A stretch of DNA of 64,000 bases from Bacteroidales bacterium (GTDB taxonomy: Bacteria; Bacteroidota; Bacteroidia; Bacteroidales; UBA932), in NCBI GenBank assembly GCA_017544265.1, contig JAFYEM010000030.1:87402-151401 (forward strand), in the 5' to 3' direction. Below the pieces are notes generated by a model. The model was not told the origin of the DNA. It did not search any database and saw nothing but the letters and a program-made list of their open reading frames with translations. Positions within the stretch are counted from its first letter, which is position 1. Each line of letters begins with the position of its first letter. Positions 25,721 to 36,307 of the stretch are shown here, piece after piece. The translations under genes and the position numbers were made by a program.

Positions 25721-28612
25721 TTATTTTCCATCCCAGTATGTTATTCCCTCAACTGTGCAGTTGCCTTTTCCGACTGCCTTCTCTTTCGCGGTGTTTGCAG
25801 TGACCGGGCTTCCGCCGACATTGCCGCCTAAACGGCAGTTGCGGACGACGGTATTCTGTTGGGCGACAGCCACCATACCGCCCGCGAAGCGCCTTTCTTC
25901 ATCAGTTTTGGAGCTGAAGCCTAGACGGCCGAAGAAGGCACAGTCTTCCAGGGTAACGGGATTGCCGTCAAGCACACGGGCGACAATTCCGCCTGCATCT
26001 CCGTCCTGGGCGCTGCCGCCCCTGTGGGAAACAAGTGTTACCTTTGCACTGCAGCCGGAAAGTGTCGCTGAAGCAAGACCGCCGGCGATACCGCCCTTGA
26101 AAGAAGCCTCGTTGTAGTTGTCTCCGGGAGAACTGCCCCTCCAGCTGCAATTGGTGAAAGTGGCGTTCTGGGCGAAGCCGGCTATACCGCCGACATAACC
26201 CCTGTAGGCCCAGATGTCCGCAAGATTGCGGCAGTTTTCAAAGGTAACAGACTTGCTTTCAGGCGACTGCTTGTAATTATAGGCCCCGATGATACCTCCT
26301 GTGCTGCAGGCAGACATAAAGTTGCCATAGACAAAATAGGTAGGGCTATCTTTATCCCATGCTCCGTTGTTGTTGTACTGCGGATTGGTCAGTTTTCCCC
26401 GGTTGACGCAGCCCGTGAAGGTCATATTGCCGCCGATGCCCATGCCGGCGATGCCGCCGAGAATTATGGCATGGCCATTGGAACCCTTGCAGTAAGCCTC
26501 ATTATAGCCAAGTTCAGCAAGGTTGGAGCAGTTTTTGAACGTCACGGTGCCACGAACAAAGCCGGCTATTCCGCCGACGCAGCCGCGGCGGACCTGGTTT
26601 TCAATCGTGTTGGATGTCCCGATAAGAATGTTGATTATTCCCTGGTTGGCTATGTCCTCGAACAGGAGATCACCTCCCGGAGAGTCCGGTTCGCAGCTTC
26701 CGAGAATGCCGCCGCAGTTGAGATAGACACCTTGATGGATGTACTGACTCTTGTCAAGCACGAAAGATGTCATGGGGCTGTAGCCTTTGACGCTGAGATT
26801 GACGCTTTCGCCAAGCAGGCCTATAAAGCCGCCCACATATACCCTGGATTCGTCGTTGCCCGCAAAACTGGCTATGGTGATGTTTCCTCCGGCCATGGAA
26901 CGGTCGGAATCGTGGTCCATTGTCCAGCTGCCGGACTTGATATGCCCGTACAGGCCGCCGATCGCAATATTCTTTGTAGTACATTCCACGTTGATGCTTC
27001 CGGTGTAGGAGTTCCCGGAAACCCGGGCGCCCTCGCCCAGACTGGCCATGATACCGCCGAAATCCACGCTCTCGTAACCACTGCCGCATTCGAAAGCCCC
27101 TGAGAATTCGCAGTCGGAAACACTGGCGGGACCGTCAGCGAGAATTCCGCCCACGGAACAAATCGATGCCACAGCACCGGAAGAAATGGTGATACGGCCT
27201 GCATTCTTGCAGAAGCTGAAGGAGGACGAAGCATCCGCGGAACCGGCTATACCGCCGATGAGCGGAGACTCATCCGTTCCGGAATACTCTATGACACCGC
27301 TGAAAACGCAGTGGGCGAATTCAGTTCCTTCCGCAACGGCCGCTATACCGCCGGCCACCTTGCCCGAGGCGAAACTGAATGAGCAGCTCTTGTGCACATT
27401 GAGGTTCCTCACAGAAGCTCCCTTGAGATAGTTGAAGAGAGGCTTGCCGGCCCTGAGTCCGCTGACAGTATGGTTCTTGCCGTCGAAATCTCCCTGGAAG
27501 GGATGATCCTCAGTGCCTATTCCGGCCCATCCCTCAACATCGCTCATGTCTATATCCTCAACTATGCAGACAACGCCGTCCTTTTCCCATGCGGAAGTGT
27601 CTCCGCCCGCGGCCACGGCCTGGGCAAAGAGCATCATGCCTTTTGCTGTCATAAGGCTGCCGGCGGGCTCATAGCCCTGGATAATCCTGGGCAGGGGAAT
27701 CTCTGTCTCCGCCTTGTTGTTGAGAATAAGGCTGACGGGAATGGTCCTGTCCTCGTTGCAGTCGCTGTAATTGTGCCCGAACTCTATTTTGAAGGTTTCG
27801 GTGCCGTTGCCGTTGTCCACGGACGAGGCCTTGGCATATTTCGGGGTGTTCACCTTGCGTACCGCAAAACTGGGTGCGATGAAACTGATGTCCGCGTCCA
27901 CTTCGACGGGATAATAAATGTCGCCGTCTTCGTTATAGACCAGGTCGTCGCCGAACTGATAGACACATATCTCATCGTCGCCGTCGCTGCTGCTCAGGCG
28001 GATTCCGCCCAGGCGGGATTCGGAGGAATTCCGGGAAACGGTCACGCCAAGGACCGTGTTCTTCAGGCCGTCTTTGATATCCTCACCGAGCTTGTCCACC
28101 TTAAGCCAGGAATCCGAATCGTAATCCCAGTCCAGATCCGCCTCGGTGGAGACATTGAGTTCATAGGCGAAGCCGTCTTTCGGAGCGAGCGAGAAAATCC
28201 TGTCCACAAGGAAGACGGAACGGCTCTGGCTGACCGAAAGTTCAAAGCCGGAATACTCGCCGGCAGTGAAAAGCAGTGTAGCCGCATCACGGCCGTCGAA
28301 ACTTTCGTTGGCGTCTATCTCGATGGTCGCCTCTCCGGAACCGATGTGTTCGGCGGGAAGCACCCTGCACCAGTCGCGGTTGCTGACCAGATTCCAGCGC
28401 AGATTGTCGTTATTGACCTTTACGTCTATAACCTTGCGGGCGGCGGCGCCGCTGAAAGACAGCTCGGTCACGGCAGAACCGGCGACAGAATAGCTGACGT
28501 CTATGGACACCCTTTCGCGGGATTCGAGTTCTTTTGCCTCGTCCACCTTTTTCTGGCATCCTGCGGCCAGTACCACGGCCGCCGCGAATATGAAGTGGAT
28601 ATACTTTTTCAT
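25721..28612 (-). CDS. BACON-GLUG repeat surface lipoprotein downstream of SusCD
   Basis: 963 aa, lipobox LAAGC (Cys19) with a charged tail. Two BACON-like domains lie at about 35-130 (NLRWNLVSNRDWCRVLP...FELSVSQ) and 135-225 (LDWDYDSDSWLKV...EICVYQFG). A linker domain follows, then GLUG-like repeats from about 340 to the end (GGIAGFVRGTVTFKNCSNLAELG and similar). It starts 1 bp after the SusD stop, so it is the third gene of the SusCD unit, the position usually held by a surface substrate-binding lipoprotein. The GLUG solenoid may bind ligand or tether neighbouring enzymes (inference). Confidence 0.85.
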   Translation of the reverse strand: MKKYIHFIFAAAVVLAAGCQKKVDEAKELESRERVSIDVSYSVAGSAVTELSFSGAAARKVIDVKVNNDNLRWNLVSNRDWCRVLPAEHIGSGEATIEIDANESFDGRDAATLLFTAGEYSGFELSVSQSRSVFLVDRIFSLAPKDGFAYELNVSTEADLDWDYDSDSWLKVDKLGEDIKDGLKNTVLGVTVSRNSSESRLGGIRLSSSDGDDEICVYQFGDDLVYNEDGDIYYPVEVDADISFIAPSFAVRKVNTPKYAKASSVDNGNGTETFKIEFGHNYSDCNEDRTIPVSLILNNKAETEIPLPRIIQGYEPAGSLMTAKGMMLFAQAVAAGGDTSAWEKDGVVCIVEDIDMSDVEGWAGIGTEDHPFQGDFDGKNHTVSGLRAGKPLFNYLKGASVRNLNVHKSCSFSFASGKVAGGIAAVAEGTEFAHCVFSGVIEYSGTDESPLIGGIAGSADASSSFSFCKNAGRITISSGAVASICSVGGILADGPASVSDCEFSGAFECGSGYESVDFGGIMASLGEGARVSGNSYTGSINVECTTKNIAIGGLYGHIKSGSWTMDHDSDRSMAGGNITIASFAGNDESRVYVGGFIGLLGESVNLSVKGYSPMTSFVLDKSQYIHQGVYLNCGGILGSCEPDSPGGDLLFEDIANQGIINILIGTSNTIENQVRRGCVGGIAGFVRGTVTFKNCSNLAELGYNEAYCKGSNGHAIILGGIAGMGIGGNMTFTGCVNRGKLTNPQYNNNGAWDKDSPTYFVYGNFMSACSTGGIIGAYNYKQSPESKSVTFENCRNLADIWAYRGYVGGIAGFAQNATFTNCSWRGSSPGDNYNEASFKGGIAGGLASATLSGCSAKVTLVSHRGGSAQDGDAGGIVARVLDGNPVTLEDCAFFGRLGFSSKTDEERRFAGGMVAVAQQNTVVRNCRLGGNVGGSPVTANTAKEKAVGKGNCTVEGITYWDGK

Positions 28613-28613
28613 A

Positions 28614-30380
28614 CTATTGTCTTCCTTTAAGCCTTATTTCCTTGCTTTCCGCGGTATCGGCCCACCAGACATCCGTCTGGATGTTGTTGGTGCCGCCGAG
28701 CCAGCGGTTCAGAGCCTCCGGATAGCTGGAGGGATTACGGTAGAGTTCGTCGGAAGGATAACGCATGCGCGTGGGGAGAATATGGTTGTTGGCAGCGGCG
28801 GGACCGTCGGTGCGCAGAATCGGATAGCCTGTGCGGCGGTAGTCGCACCAGGATTCCACGCCGATGAAGAAGTTGGCGAGCCACTTCTCGGTCAGGATTG
28901 CCTCCAGGGCATTTTCGGAAGAGAAGGGCGTACCGCTGTAATTCTGCTGGGAAACGCAGTAGGACACATAGGCAACCACCTCGTCGGAATTCTCATCCAC
29001 ATAGGGATTCCATTCCAGGATGCTCGCGGTGATACCCTTCTTGAATAGTTCCGTATAGGCGTCCAGTCCGGATACCGCACCGATCCAGCCACGTGCTCCC
29101 GCCTCTGAATAAATGAACAGAAGTTCGCTGAACTGCATCAGGGCATAGTAGGGAGCATTCTGAAGGTCATAGACTTTACCCGTGATGCCGCTGGGCTCGG
29201 GGGCTCCGTCGGCGTTCTTGCCGCGGACCATCCTGCCGACCTTTGAATTGCCGGAAGAGGAAAGGTGCGTATCAAGGAACTTAGCCCGGGTTTCATTCTG
29301 AAGGTGCACCGGCATGCCGTTCACTTTCCTCCACCAGCAGTCGTAGCGGGGATCCTCGATATGTCCGCCCTTGGATGAAGCCTTCCACTCATAATACTTG
29401 AGTTCAAGGTCCTCATCGTAGAATTCGTTGGTGTCGAGCATCCATCGGCAGAGCACGTCGCTCACCGCCACGGTGTTCCAGTTGCCGCTGGTAATCGTGT
29501 AGAAAGGAGTGTGCTCGGTTTCATTCTGGTCGCTGAAGGGAACCAGGGGACGGTCCGAAATCGAACGCATCTGGGGATAGTCTGCGCCGTCGTTCTCGAA
29601 GTTGGAATAGAGTTCGGAAAGTTTGGACTTCACCGAAACGGACTCCCACTTTTCATCTCCGAGTTCAAGCACTCCCCCGTCTTCGTCAATTACTTTCATA
29701 GCGATTCTCATCAGCACCCTGGCGTAGAGCGAATTGCCGAAACGGTGCCACAAGTCGAAACTGCCGCCGAAGACCTTGTCGCAGGCCGGGGAGAAGGAAT
29801 ATCTCTTCACGGCATCGCTGGTTTCATTGCTACGGTCAAGTTCGCAGAGGATTTCATTGGCCTCTTCCAGCATGATGACGACATTGCGGTAGATGTCCTT
29901 CTGGGTGTCATAGGCGGTATAATACTTGTCGGCGCTTCCGACAGCAAGGCCGCAGGACTCAGAGAAAGGCACGTCACCGTAGGTGTCGCTTATCTGGGTG
30001 ATAAGGAAAGACTTGAGGATCATGGCGATGGCCTGCATGGGCCGGTCCTCCTCCTTCAGCGCCTTGTCGTACATGGCAGAGGCGTTTCCGAGCTGGAGAT
30101 AGAGATCAGCCCAGACGTCGTCTGTGTTCCCTTCCGGAATATTGTAGTTGTCTATCACCCTGGAGGACACTTCGGAGTTGGTCGAAACCCCATACTGCAT
30201 CAGCAGCACGGTATTGGACCGGAACACGCTGATCAGGTTGTACTGGGTCTTGAACATTATGGGATGTATGTATTCCTCCGACGGTGCATCATACAGGGCG
30301 TAGGGGTTTTTGCTCATCTCGTCGAATTTCGCGCAGGAGACGGCTGCAAGAAGGAAAAATACTGCTAAATACTTTTTCAT
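28614..30380 (-). CDS. SusD-like lipoprotein (SusD-like_2 type)
   Basis: 588 aa from the ATG giving MKKYLAVFF, preceded by GGAGGATTGATT, which provides an SD-like site; an in-frame TTG at 30386 is less likely. Lipobox AVSC, Cys16. Family marks are NPYALYDAPSEEYIHPIMFKT at the start, WADLYLQLGNAS, AIAMILKSFLITQISDTYGDVPFSE, and ANFFIGVESWCDYRRTGYP near the end. These match the SusD-like_2 branch, often paired with SusC proteins that import non-starch or peptide ligands. The SusC gene ends 16 bp upstream. Confidence 0.93.
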   Translation of the reverse strand: MKKYLAVFFLLAAVSCAKFDEMSKNPYALYDAPSEEYIHPIMFKTQYNLISVFRSNTVLLMQYGVSTNSEVSSRVIDNYNIPEGNTDDVWADLYLQLGNASAMYDKALKEEDRPMQAIAMILKSFLITQISDTYGDVPFSESCGLAVGSADKYYTAYDTQKDIYRNVVIMLEEANEILCELDRSNETSDAVKRYSFSPACDKVFGGSFDLWHRFGNSLYARVLMRIAMKVIDEDGGVLELGDEKWESVSVKSKLSELYSNFENDGADYPQMRSISDRPLVPFSDQNETEHTPFYTITSGNWNTVAVSDVLCRWMLDTNEFYDEDLELKYYEWKASSKGGHIEDPRYDCWWRKVNGMPVHLQNETRAKFLDTHLSSSGNSKVGRMVRGKNADGAPEPSGITGKVYDLQNAPYYALMQFSELLFIYSEAGARGWIGAVSGLDAYTELFKKGITASILEWNPYVDENSDEVVAYVSYCVSQQNYSGTPFSSENALEAILTEKWLANFFIGVESWCDYRRTGYPILRTDGPAAANNHILPTRMRYPSDELYRNPSSYPEALNRWLGGTNNIQTDVWWADTAESKEIRLKGRQ

Positions 30381-30396
30381 AATCAATCCTCCTCCG

Positions 30397-33300
30397 TTAG
30401 AATTTCAGGTTGATGGACGCGCCGAACTGTGCGGGCGAAGGCATCTGCAAAATCTCAAATCCGGGAATGACGGCGCTGCCGCGCATAGTCACGCCTTCCG
30501 GATCCCAGGCGGGGAAGTCAGTCCAGCACCAGAGGTTGTTTCCATAGACGGAAATGCTGGCGCCGCTGAGGAACTTGGTCTTGGCAAGCAGTTTCTTGGG
30601 GAAGGAGTACTCCAGGCGGATTTCCCTGAGCTTGAGGAACTGCGTACTCACGAAATGAGCCTCGGCATTTGTGTTCTCATACTTGTTGTGGTAGTATGTC
30701 GCAATGTTCTCGGGCTTTATTTCGCTGGTGTTGATGACATAGTTGCCGTCTGCGGTGAGGCGCACGCCCACGGGGACCAGACCGCCTTCACGTCCGGCGA
30801 GGGTGTTGGTACCCTTGCCCCTGTAATTCAGCACCCAGTTGGTGTAGGAGTACACATGGCCTCCGACCTGGCCGTCAAAGCCGATGTAGAAGCTCAGGCC
30901 CTTCCATTTGAGGGTGGTGTTGAAACCGCCTTTCCAGTCGGGAGCGCAGTCGCCGAGATACTGGAGGTCGGTGGTGGTCTGCGGACGGTTTTCATCGTCC
31001 AGTACAAGCATTCCGGACACATCGACCATCTTGCCGGTGGCGTCTATGGCCGTGGCGCCTTCGGGCGCGCGTACATAGCCCTTGCCGTACATGGCGGTCA
31101 GCGAGCCGCCCTCATAGGCGGTCATATAGGCATGTGATGAATACTGGGCGACAATCCATGAGTCTATGCCTTCGCCCAGCGAGACGACGGTGTTGCGGTT
31201 TAGGGTGAAGTTTGCCCCCACTTTCCACTGCAGGTCGCGGGTCTTGATGATGGTGCCGCTGGCAGAGGCCTCTACGCCGCGGTTGCGGATGGAACCGGCG
31301 TTGACAAAGACGCTCCTTACGCCGTTGGCGACGGAAACGGGCATCTGCGAAATCAGGTCCTTGGTGACCGAATCATAAAACGCCACGTCCATGGCGAAGC
31401 GGTTCTTGAACATCTTCAGCTCCAGACCGACCTCCCAGGAGGAGACTATTTCCGGACGAAGGTCGGAGTTGGCCTTGTTCACAGGAATCGAGACGGTTCC
31501 CGGGAAACCGGTGCCGAGCAGATAGTCCTCCACACGGTAGGGGGCAGTGTCGTTACCGACCTGGGCCCAGGAAGCGCGAATTTTCAGAAGGTTCATCAGA
31601 CCGTTCGTGCGCCCGAATTCGAAGAGGTCGTTAAGGGCGACGCTGGCTGAAACGGAAGGATAGAAGAATGAACGGTGCTTTGCGCTCAGGGTGCTGGACC
31701 AGTCGTTACGGCCTGTCGCCTCGAGGAAGACAGCGTTTTTCCATGAGAAGGAAATCATTCCGTAGAGGGAATTTGTCTGGCGGGCGTAGCTGTTGTTCGA
31801 AGTCAGCGGCTCGTAGGCTGTGTTCACCATGGAATAGACAGCCGGCAGTTTGAGGGCGCTCGCAGTCTGGGTGTGGTTGCTGTAGCTGCGATAGACAATG
31901 CTGCCGCCGGCGTTCGCAGTGAGCTCGAAGTCAGGCCCGAAGCGGGTGTTGTACTTCAGCAGGAAGTCGCCGCTGAACTGCTTGGAGTCAATGTCCTGTT
32001 CGCGGTACCAGCCATTCGGCTTGGCCTGGGTCGATGTGGCCTGGCGCTGGGTTCGGAAATCGGAAGTTATATCCAGACCGCCGCGCACCGTCAGGTCGAG
32101 TCCCTTGACAATGTCCGCCTTGAGGGTGACGTTGCCATAGACACGGTCCTTCTTCTGGTTGTTGATACACTGGTTCGCCACGAAATAGGCATTGTTCTTG
32201 CCGCCGGAGAGGGACGCATCCTGCTTATAGGGGACGTCTTCCCTCCAGTAATCCTTCACCCAGTCCATGTTGATGTTGGGGGCATAGCACCAGATACTGT
32301 ACATAATCGAAGTGGAGCCGTAACCGGACGAGGTCGGGATGTTGTCCTGCTTAGTATGCTTGTAATTGACAGAACTGTCCAGTTTCAGCCAGGAAGCGAG
32401 CCGGTTGGAAGTCTTGACTGAAACAAAGTGGGACATGCTCGGGGAATTCGGGACGATGCCCTGGACGGTATTGTTGGTGTAGGACAGGCGGATGCTGTTT
32501 TCCTTGTTGATTTTTCCGGACATCACAAGAGAGTTGGTGAAGGTCAGGCCGGTCTTGAAATAATCCTTGAACCAGTCGCCATAGCTGATGAACGGGGTCG
32601 CGTCGCGGGTAAACTCACCGAATTCGTCGATGTGGCCGCCAATTCCCTTGGCCTTGTTGTAGTACTGGTAGTAAAGGGTGCCGTCCATCCTGGGGCCCCA
32701 GGACTCCATTCCCACGGTGGTGGTCATGTCGGGCTCCGGGTTGAGTCCTACCGCATCGTCACCCTCGCCGCTGCGCAGATAGTAATAGTACGGCTGCGTG
32801 GCGTTGCCCTGGCCATAGACATACTGCAGGTCCGGGGATGAGAGAAGCACGTCCGCGGCGAAACTGGACTTGAAGTTGACGCTGAACACCGCATCCTGCG
32901 ACTCCGCCGACTTGGTGGTGATGATGATGGCGCCGTTGGCGGCCTGGGAACCGTAGAGCGCCGTAGCGGCAGCACCCTTCAGCACGGTCACGCTCTCGAT
33001 GTTTTCCGGGTCTATGTCGGCGATGCCGTTACCATAGTCGATGGCGAAGGACGAGCCCTCGCCGCCGGCGTCGGAGGCCGTGGAAGTGTTGTACATCGGG
33101 ACGCCGTCCACCACGAAGAGGGCGGTGTTGTTCTCCAGGCTGGCGGAGGATTCGCCGCGGACCGTGACGCGCATGGAGCCGTTGGGGGCGCTGGTGCGGT
33201 CTATGTTAAGGCCGGCGACCTGGCCAGTCATGCCGTTGAGCCAGTTGCCGGTGGTTCCGCTGTTGGCGAATTTCTCGCTTTCGACTTTCTGGACGGAATA

Positions 33301-33684
33301 TCCCAGGGCCTTTTCGTCGCGCTTGATACCGAGAGCTGTGACCACAGCCGTTTCAAGGACCTGGGCGTCGTCTTTCATCACGACGTGCGAGAGCGAAGGC
33401 GCTCCGGCCTTTACAGATACTGTTTCATAGCCGAGAAATGAGAACTGGATTTCATCTCCTGGCCTTGCGGACATGGACCAGGCACCTTTCTCGTCAGAGA
33501 TTGTGCCGTTGTCCTTTGTGAAAATCGCCACGCCGGGGATGGGTTCGCCGTTCATGTCCACGACCACACCGCTGTAGGTAACGGGTTTTGAGGACTGGGA
33601 CGGCTCATCCTGCGCGTAAAGCGACAACGCAGTCCCCAGTGCAAGCGCCAGGGACAAAGCCATTAGTTTTAGAATGCGGTTCAT
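30397..33684 (-). CDS. SusC/RagA-family TonB-dependent transporter
   Basis: 1095 aa from the ATG giving MNRILKLMAL. The Sec signal ends in LSLYAQ. A carboxypeptidase-regulatory-like domain (VTYSGVVVDMNGEPIPGVAIF) spans about 35-115, the SusC motif ETAVVTALGIKRDEKALGY marks the plug start, and the plug shows VRGESSASLENNTALFVVDGVP. A 22-strand type barrel follows, ending SINLKF. It partners with the SusD-like gene downstream. Unlike canonical glycan loci no glycosidase lies beside it; the flanking genes encode phosphoesterases, so a phosphorylated ligand is a reasonable guess. A 24-bp gap separates the upstream phosphoesterase stop from the alternative start at 33711; the 33684 start gives the better signal peptide. 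Confidence 0.95.
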   Translation of the reverse strand: MNRILKLMALSLALALGTALSLYAQDEPSQSSKPVTYSGVVVDMNGEPIPGVAIFTKDNGTISDEKGAWSMSARPGDEIQFSFLGYETVSVKAGAPSLSHVVMKDDAQVLETAVVTALGIKRDEKALGYSVQKVESEKFANSGTTGNWLNGMTGQVAGLNIDRTSAPNGSMRVTVRGESSASLENNTALFVVDGVPMYNTSTASDAGGEGSSFAIDYGNGIADIDPENIESVTVLKGAAATALYGSQAANGAIIITTKSAESQDAVFSVNFKSSFAADVLLSSPDLQYVYGQGNATQPYYYYLRSGEGDDAVGLNPEPDMTTTVGMESWGPRMDGTLYYQYYNKAKGIGGHIDEFGEFTRDATPFISYGDWFKDYFKTGLTFTNSLVMSGKINKENSIRLSYTNNTVQGIVPNSPSMSHFVSVKTSNRLASWLKLDSSVNYKHTKQDNIPTSSGYGSTSIMYSIWCYAPNINMDWVKDYWREDVPYKQDASLSGGKNNAYFVANQCINNQKKDRVYGNVTLKADIVKGLDLTVRGGLDITSDFRTQRQATSTQAKPNGWYREQDIDSKQFSGDFLLKYNTRFGPDFELTANAGGSIVYRSYSNHTQTASALKLPAVYSMVNTAYEPLTSNNSYARQTNSLYGMISFSWKNAVFLEATGRNDWSSTLSAKHRSFFYPSVSASVALNDLFEFGRTNGLMNLLKIRASWAQVGNDTAPYRVEDYLLGTGFPGTVSIPVNKANSDLRPEIVSSWEVGLELKMFKNRFAMDVAFYDSVTKDLISQMPVSVANGVRSVFVNAGSIRNRGVEASASGTIIKTRDLQWKVGANFTLNRNTVVSLGEGIDSWIVAQYSSHAYMTAYEGGSLTAMYGKGYVRAPEGATAIDATGKMVDVSGMLVLDDENRPQTTTDLQYLGDCAPDWKGGFNTTLKWKGLSFYIGFDGQVGGHVYSYTNWVLNYRGKGTNTLAGREGGLVPVGVRLTADGNYVINTSEIKPENIATYYHNKYENTNAEAHFVSTQFLKLREIRLEYSFPKKLLAKTKFLSGASISVYGNNLWCWTDFPAWDPEGVTMRGSAVIPGFEILQMPSPAQFGASINLKF

Positions 33685-33735
33685 TGTATTTCTGAAAAAT
33701 ATCAACTTCAATCGATACCTATTTATATATAGGGG

Positions 33736-36270
33736 CTACCAGGAAACCCTGCGGGAATAGCTGTTTCCGAAGCGGTCGGTGACGGAGACCGTGCCTGATG
33801 TGGGGATCGCCGAAGCCGGAGCCCGGAAGATTGTGACAAGGGCGCCGTCCGCAGAGTAAATTTCCTTGGGCCTGTAGCCGTCAAGGGCCGCCAGGCTGCC
33901 GCCGGACTTGTTGGCATAAGTTTTATACCAGCTGCGGAACTCTGTATCGGCAAGGTCATAGTTGTAGTCCAGTCCGGCGTTGGTTTCCTGATTGTCCGGA
34001 GAGGTAATCCTTGTCATGGTCACCGGTGTACCTCCGTCGGGGGTCCATACCGGGAGTTCCCATTTCTCATCCCAGAGGAAGACATTGGCATAGACATATC
34101 CGCCGGCCGAATAGGCGCCGCGGGGATATGCGTGCAACTGGTAGTTTTCGTCAAGGGTGCCGCTGCCGTCTTTCATGACTGCCACGCCGCTGGAGTTGTA
34201 GTCCCAGTCGCGCCACTGGTAAGCCGGCGCTCCGGCGGAGCAATAGCCGGTCGTGACGCCCTGGAAAGCACCCCTCTGACGGGTTACAGGATGGAATTTC
34301 CATGTGATTTCACCATTGTCTATCTTCACGATGGTGAAGCCGCGCGGCGTTCCGGCCGCCAGATATTCATTGGTCCAGAGTTCGCCGGTAGAGCGTGCGA
34401 GGGTATGCACCTCGACATGCTTGTGACGGTGGGTTGAAGGATAGATATAGTTCAATCCGATATGGGTGTGACCCGCCCAGGCGTGCACCTCGTCGTATTT
34501 GTCCAGAAGATCGCCGTAACCGTAGTTGCCGTCGTTAATGCTGCGGGTTCCGCCGTGGAAGGCGGAATTGGTGCGCTCACTGCCCTTGAGAAGTTTGAAC
34601 ATGGGCGAATGGGCGCAAATCATCAGTTTAGTGGTGGTGGGGATGAAGGCGAGGTCGCCCTGCAGCCATTCCCATATCTGGTCGGTAAGTCCCTGGTCAT
34701 AGCCGGTAAGACTCCCGCCGTTATCTTTCATAATCAAGTTGTCCAGCACCACGAAAAGTATTCCGCCTATGTTGAATGAGAAATTCCTGGGGCCATAATA
34801 CGATTCGAAGGGCTCTGCGCCGGCATCGTCGTCGGCTGCATCGGGGTCGTTGTCGTGGTTGCCGATAACGTTGTAGGTCGGATACTCCAGCGTCGCCAGG
34901 GCACTGTTGTACTGGGCGTAAAGGCTCATGTCCTCATGGACTATGTCTCCGAGGCAGATGCCATAGACCTCACGGCCGGAAACAGCGGGAGAGCGGGACA
35001 CGTCATAGAGTTCCTGGTACAGGTCCGCGCACGCATCGAGCGACTTGTACGCGATTTTGTCGAGAGTCCAATTGGACTTGCGGGGCTGGGGGTCCGCCGT
35101 CATGAGGATGGTGCAGTGATCCGGGTTGTCCTCCGCAGTCAGCACGAAATCGCCGAAGTCATAGACACCGCCCTGGGGGGTGATGTCCGACTTTGCCTTG
35201 TAGAAGCGGGGGATGCCGCCGGAGACTGCAGGCTTGTAGCCCGACGGGGTGCTCACATTCACGAACTTGACATTCGCGAGGGTGCTTTCAATATAGAAGG
35301 ATCCGTCGAACATTGTCTTAACGCTCTTGGTGCCGTCGGAGACTACGACTCCTTCCATAGGGGCGCCGGTGCTGTCCACGACGCGGCCGGTCACATTGTA
35401 TCCGTCAGGAGGAAGAACCTCTTCCTGGACATCCTCAATCGAGAATTCCGTCGCGATGGAGGAAGGCACGAAGGTGAATTCCGGCATCAGGGCGAGCTTC
35501 CCGGGGGTCATGTCTATGGACGAGGTACGGACCTTGGTCATGGTGCGGGCTTTCTCATCCTTGAGAACCACCTGGAAGCCTGAAGCGTAAGTCCGGGCGG
35601 GAACGACGAAGTAGATGTCCAGCACATCGGTCTCCGACAGGTTCTGGTCCACGTTCAGGATAAGGCTGAGACCCTCCCCGTCCGGAGCCTCGCCGGACAG
35701 GGAATGGTTCTCATAGTCAATAGTGAAATCTCCTGCTATCTGCTCCCCTGCCCTGCCGGTCAGTGTCGCGCTGGCAAGGCGCGAGGCGCTGACGGAGGCA
35801 TCCTTCTTGACTCGGAGCTGCACAATTGCACCGAGGTGGGAAATGCTGAGGGAACCGCCGGAAGAAGCCTGATAGCCGGCCATGGGTATGGTGTTGGTGG
35901 CGAAACCGCCATCGGCCCAGGTCTGGGTATCAGGGAGGGTAATGCTGTCCTCGTCTTTATAGAACGAAGCAGGATACAGGATTTTGTAGGGGGTATTCAA
36001 CACAGCTGCGAAGCTGAAGTTGGCGCTGGACGCGGCATCGCCGATTCCGGAAAGAGGATTCGACGCTACGCCGTTCAGGCACAGCTGGTCACCGTTGCTC
36101 CAGTACACATGGCGCACCCCCTGGTCGGGGGCGCCCATGTGTGTCTTGGAGTCGGCAATGGAAACTTCAAGGGTAGTAAACTCCCCGTCCTGCTCTTCAA
36201 ACCCGGGTTCCCGGCTGCAGGAGACCAGTGCCAAAAGCGCACAAGCCGAAGCTACAATATATTGACGCAT
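33736..36270 (-). CDS. Fimbrillin-like/calcineurin-like phosphoesterase lipoprotein
   Basis: 844 aa, lipobox ALVSC (Cys18). Residues about 30-270 are fimbrillin-like (HVYWSNGDQLCLNG, TPYKILYPASFY, FVVPARTYASGFQVVLKD). A carboxypeptidase-regulatory-like domain spans 290-345. The phosphoesterase motifs are DPQ (393-395), GDIVHED (441-447), GNHD (470-473), AHSP (553-556) and GHTH (600-603); the MetallophosC-like tail ends VSVTDRFGNSYSRRVSW. It is close to the 24077-25717 enzyme with an added N-terminal domain. The upstream GLUG gene stops 63 bp away, and SusC follows directly. Likely a surface phosphodiesterase or phosphatase feeding the SusCD pair. Confidence 0.9.
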   Translation of the reverse strand: MRQYIVASACALLALVSCSREPGFEEQDGEFTTLEVSIADSKTHMGAPDQGVRHVYWSNGDQLCLNGVASNPLSGIGDAASSANFSFAAVLNTPYKILYPASFYKDEDSITLPDTQTWADGGFATNTIPMAGYQASSGGSLSISHLGAIVQLRVKKDASVSASRLASATLTGRAGEQIAGDFTIDYENHSLSGEAPDGEGLSLILNVDQNLSETDVLDIYFVVPARTYASGFQVVLKDEKARTMTKVRTSSIDMTPGKLALMPEFTFVPSSIATEFSIEDVQEEVLPPDGYNVTGRVVDSTGAPMEGVVVSDGTKSVKTMFDGSFYIESTLANVKFVNVSTPSGYKPAVSGGIPRFYKAKSDITPQGGVYDFGDFVLTAEDNPDHCTILMTADPQPRKSNWTLDKIAYKSLDACADLYQELYDVSRSPAVSGREVYGICLGDIVHEDMSLYAQYNSALATLEYPTYNVIGNHDNDPDAADDDAGAEPFESYYGPRNFSFNIGGILFVVLDNLIMKDNGGSLTGYDQGLTDQIWEWLQGDLAFIPTTTKLMICAHSPMFKLLKGSERTNSAFHGGTRSINDGNYGYGDLLDKYDEVHAWAGHTHIGLNYIYPSTHRHKHVEVHTLARSTGELWTNEYLAAGTPRGFTIVKIDNGEITWKFHPVTRQRGAFQGVTTGYCSAGAPAYQWRDWDYNSSGVAVMKDGSGTLDENYQLHAYPRGAYSAGGYVYANVFLWDEKWELPVWTPDGGTPVTMTRITSPDNQETNAGLDYNYDLADTEFRSWYKTYANKSGGSLAALDGYRPKEIYSADGALVTIFRAPASAIPTSGTVSVTDRFGNSYSRRVSW

Positions 36271-36307
36271 AAGTTGCAGTGTGTTAAATAATATTCCTAC
36301 GCTTGGT

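Noticed and set aside
27392-28630. 412-codon antisense frame under a BACON/GLUG gene
   Set aside because: No domain, no start context, fully overlapped by a supported gene.
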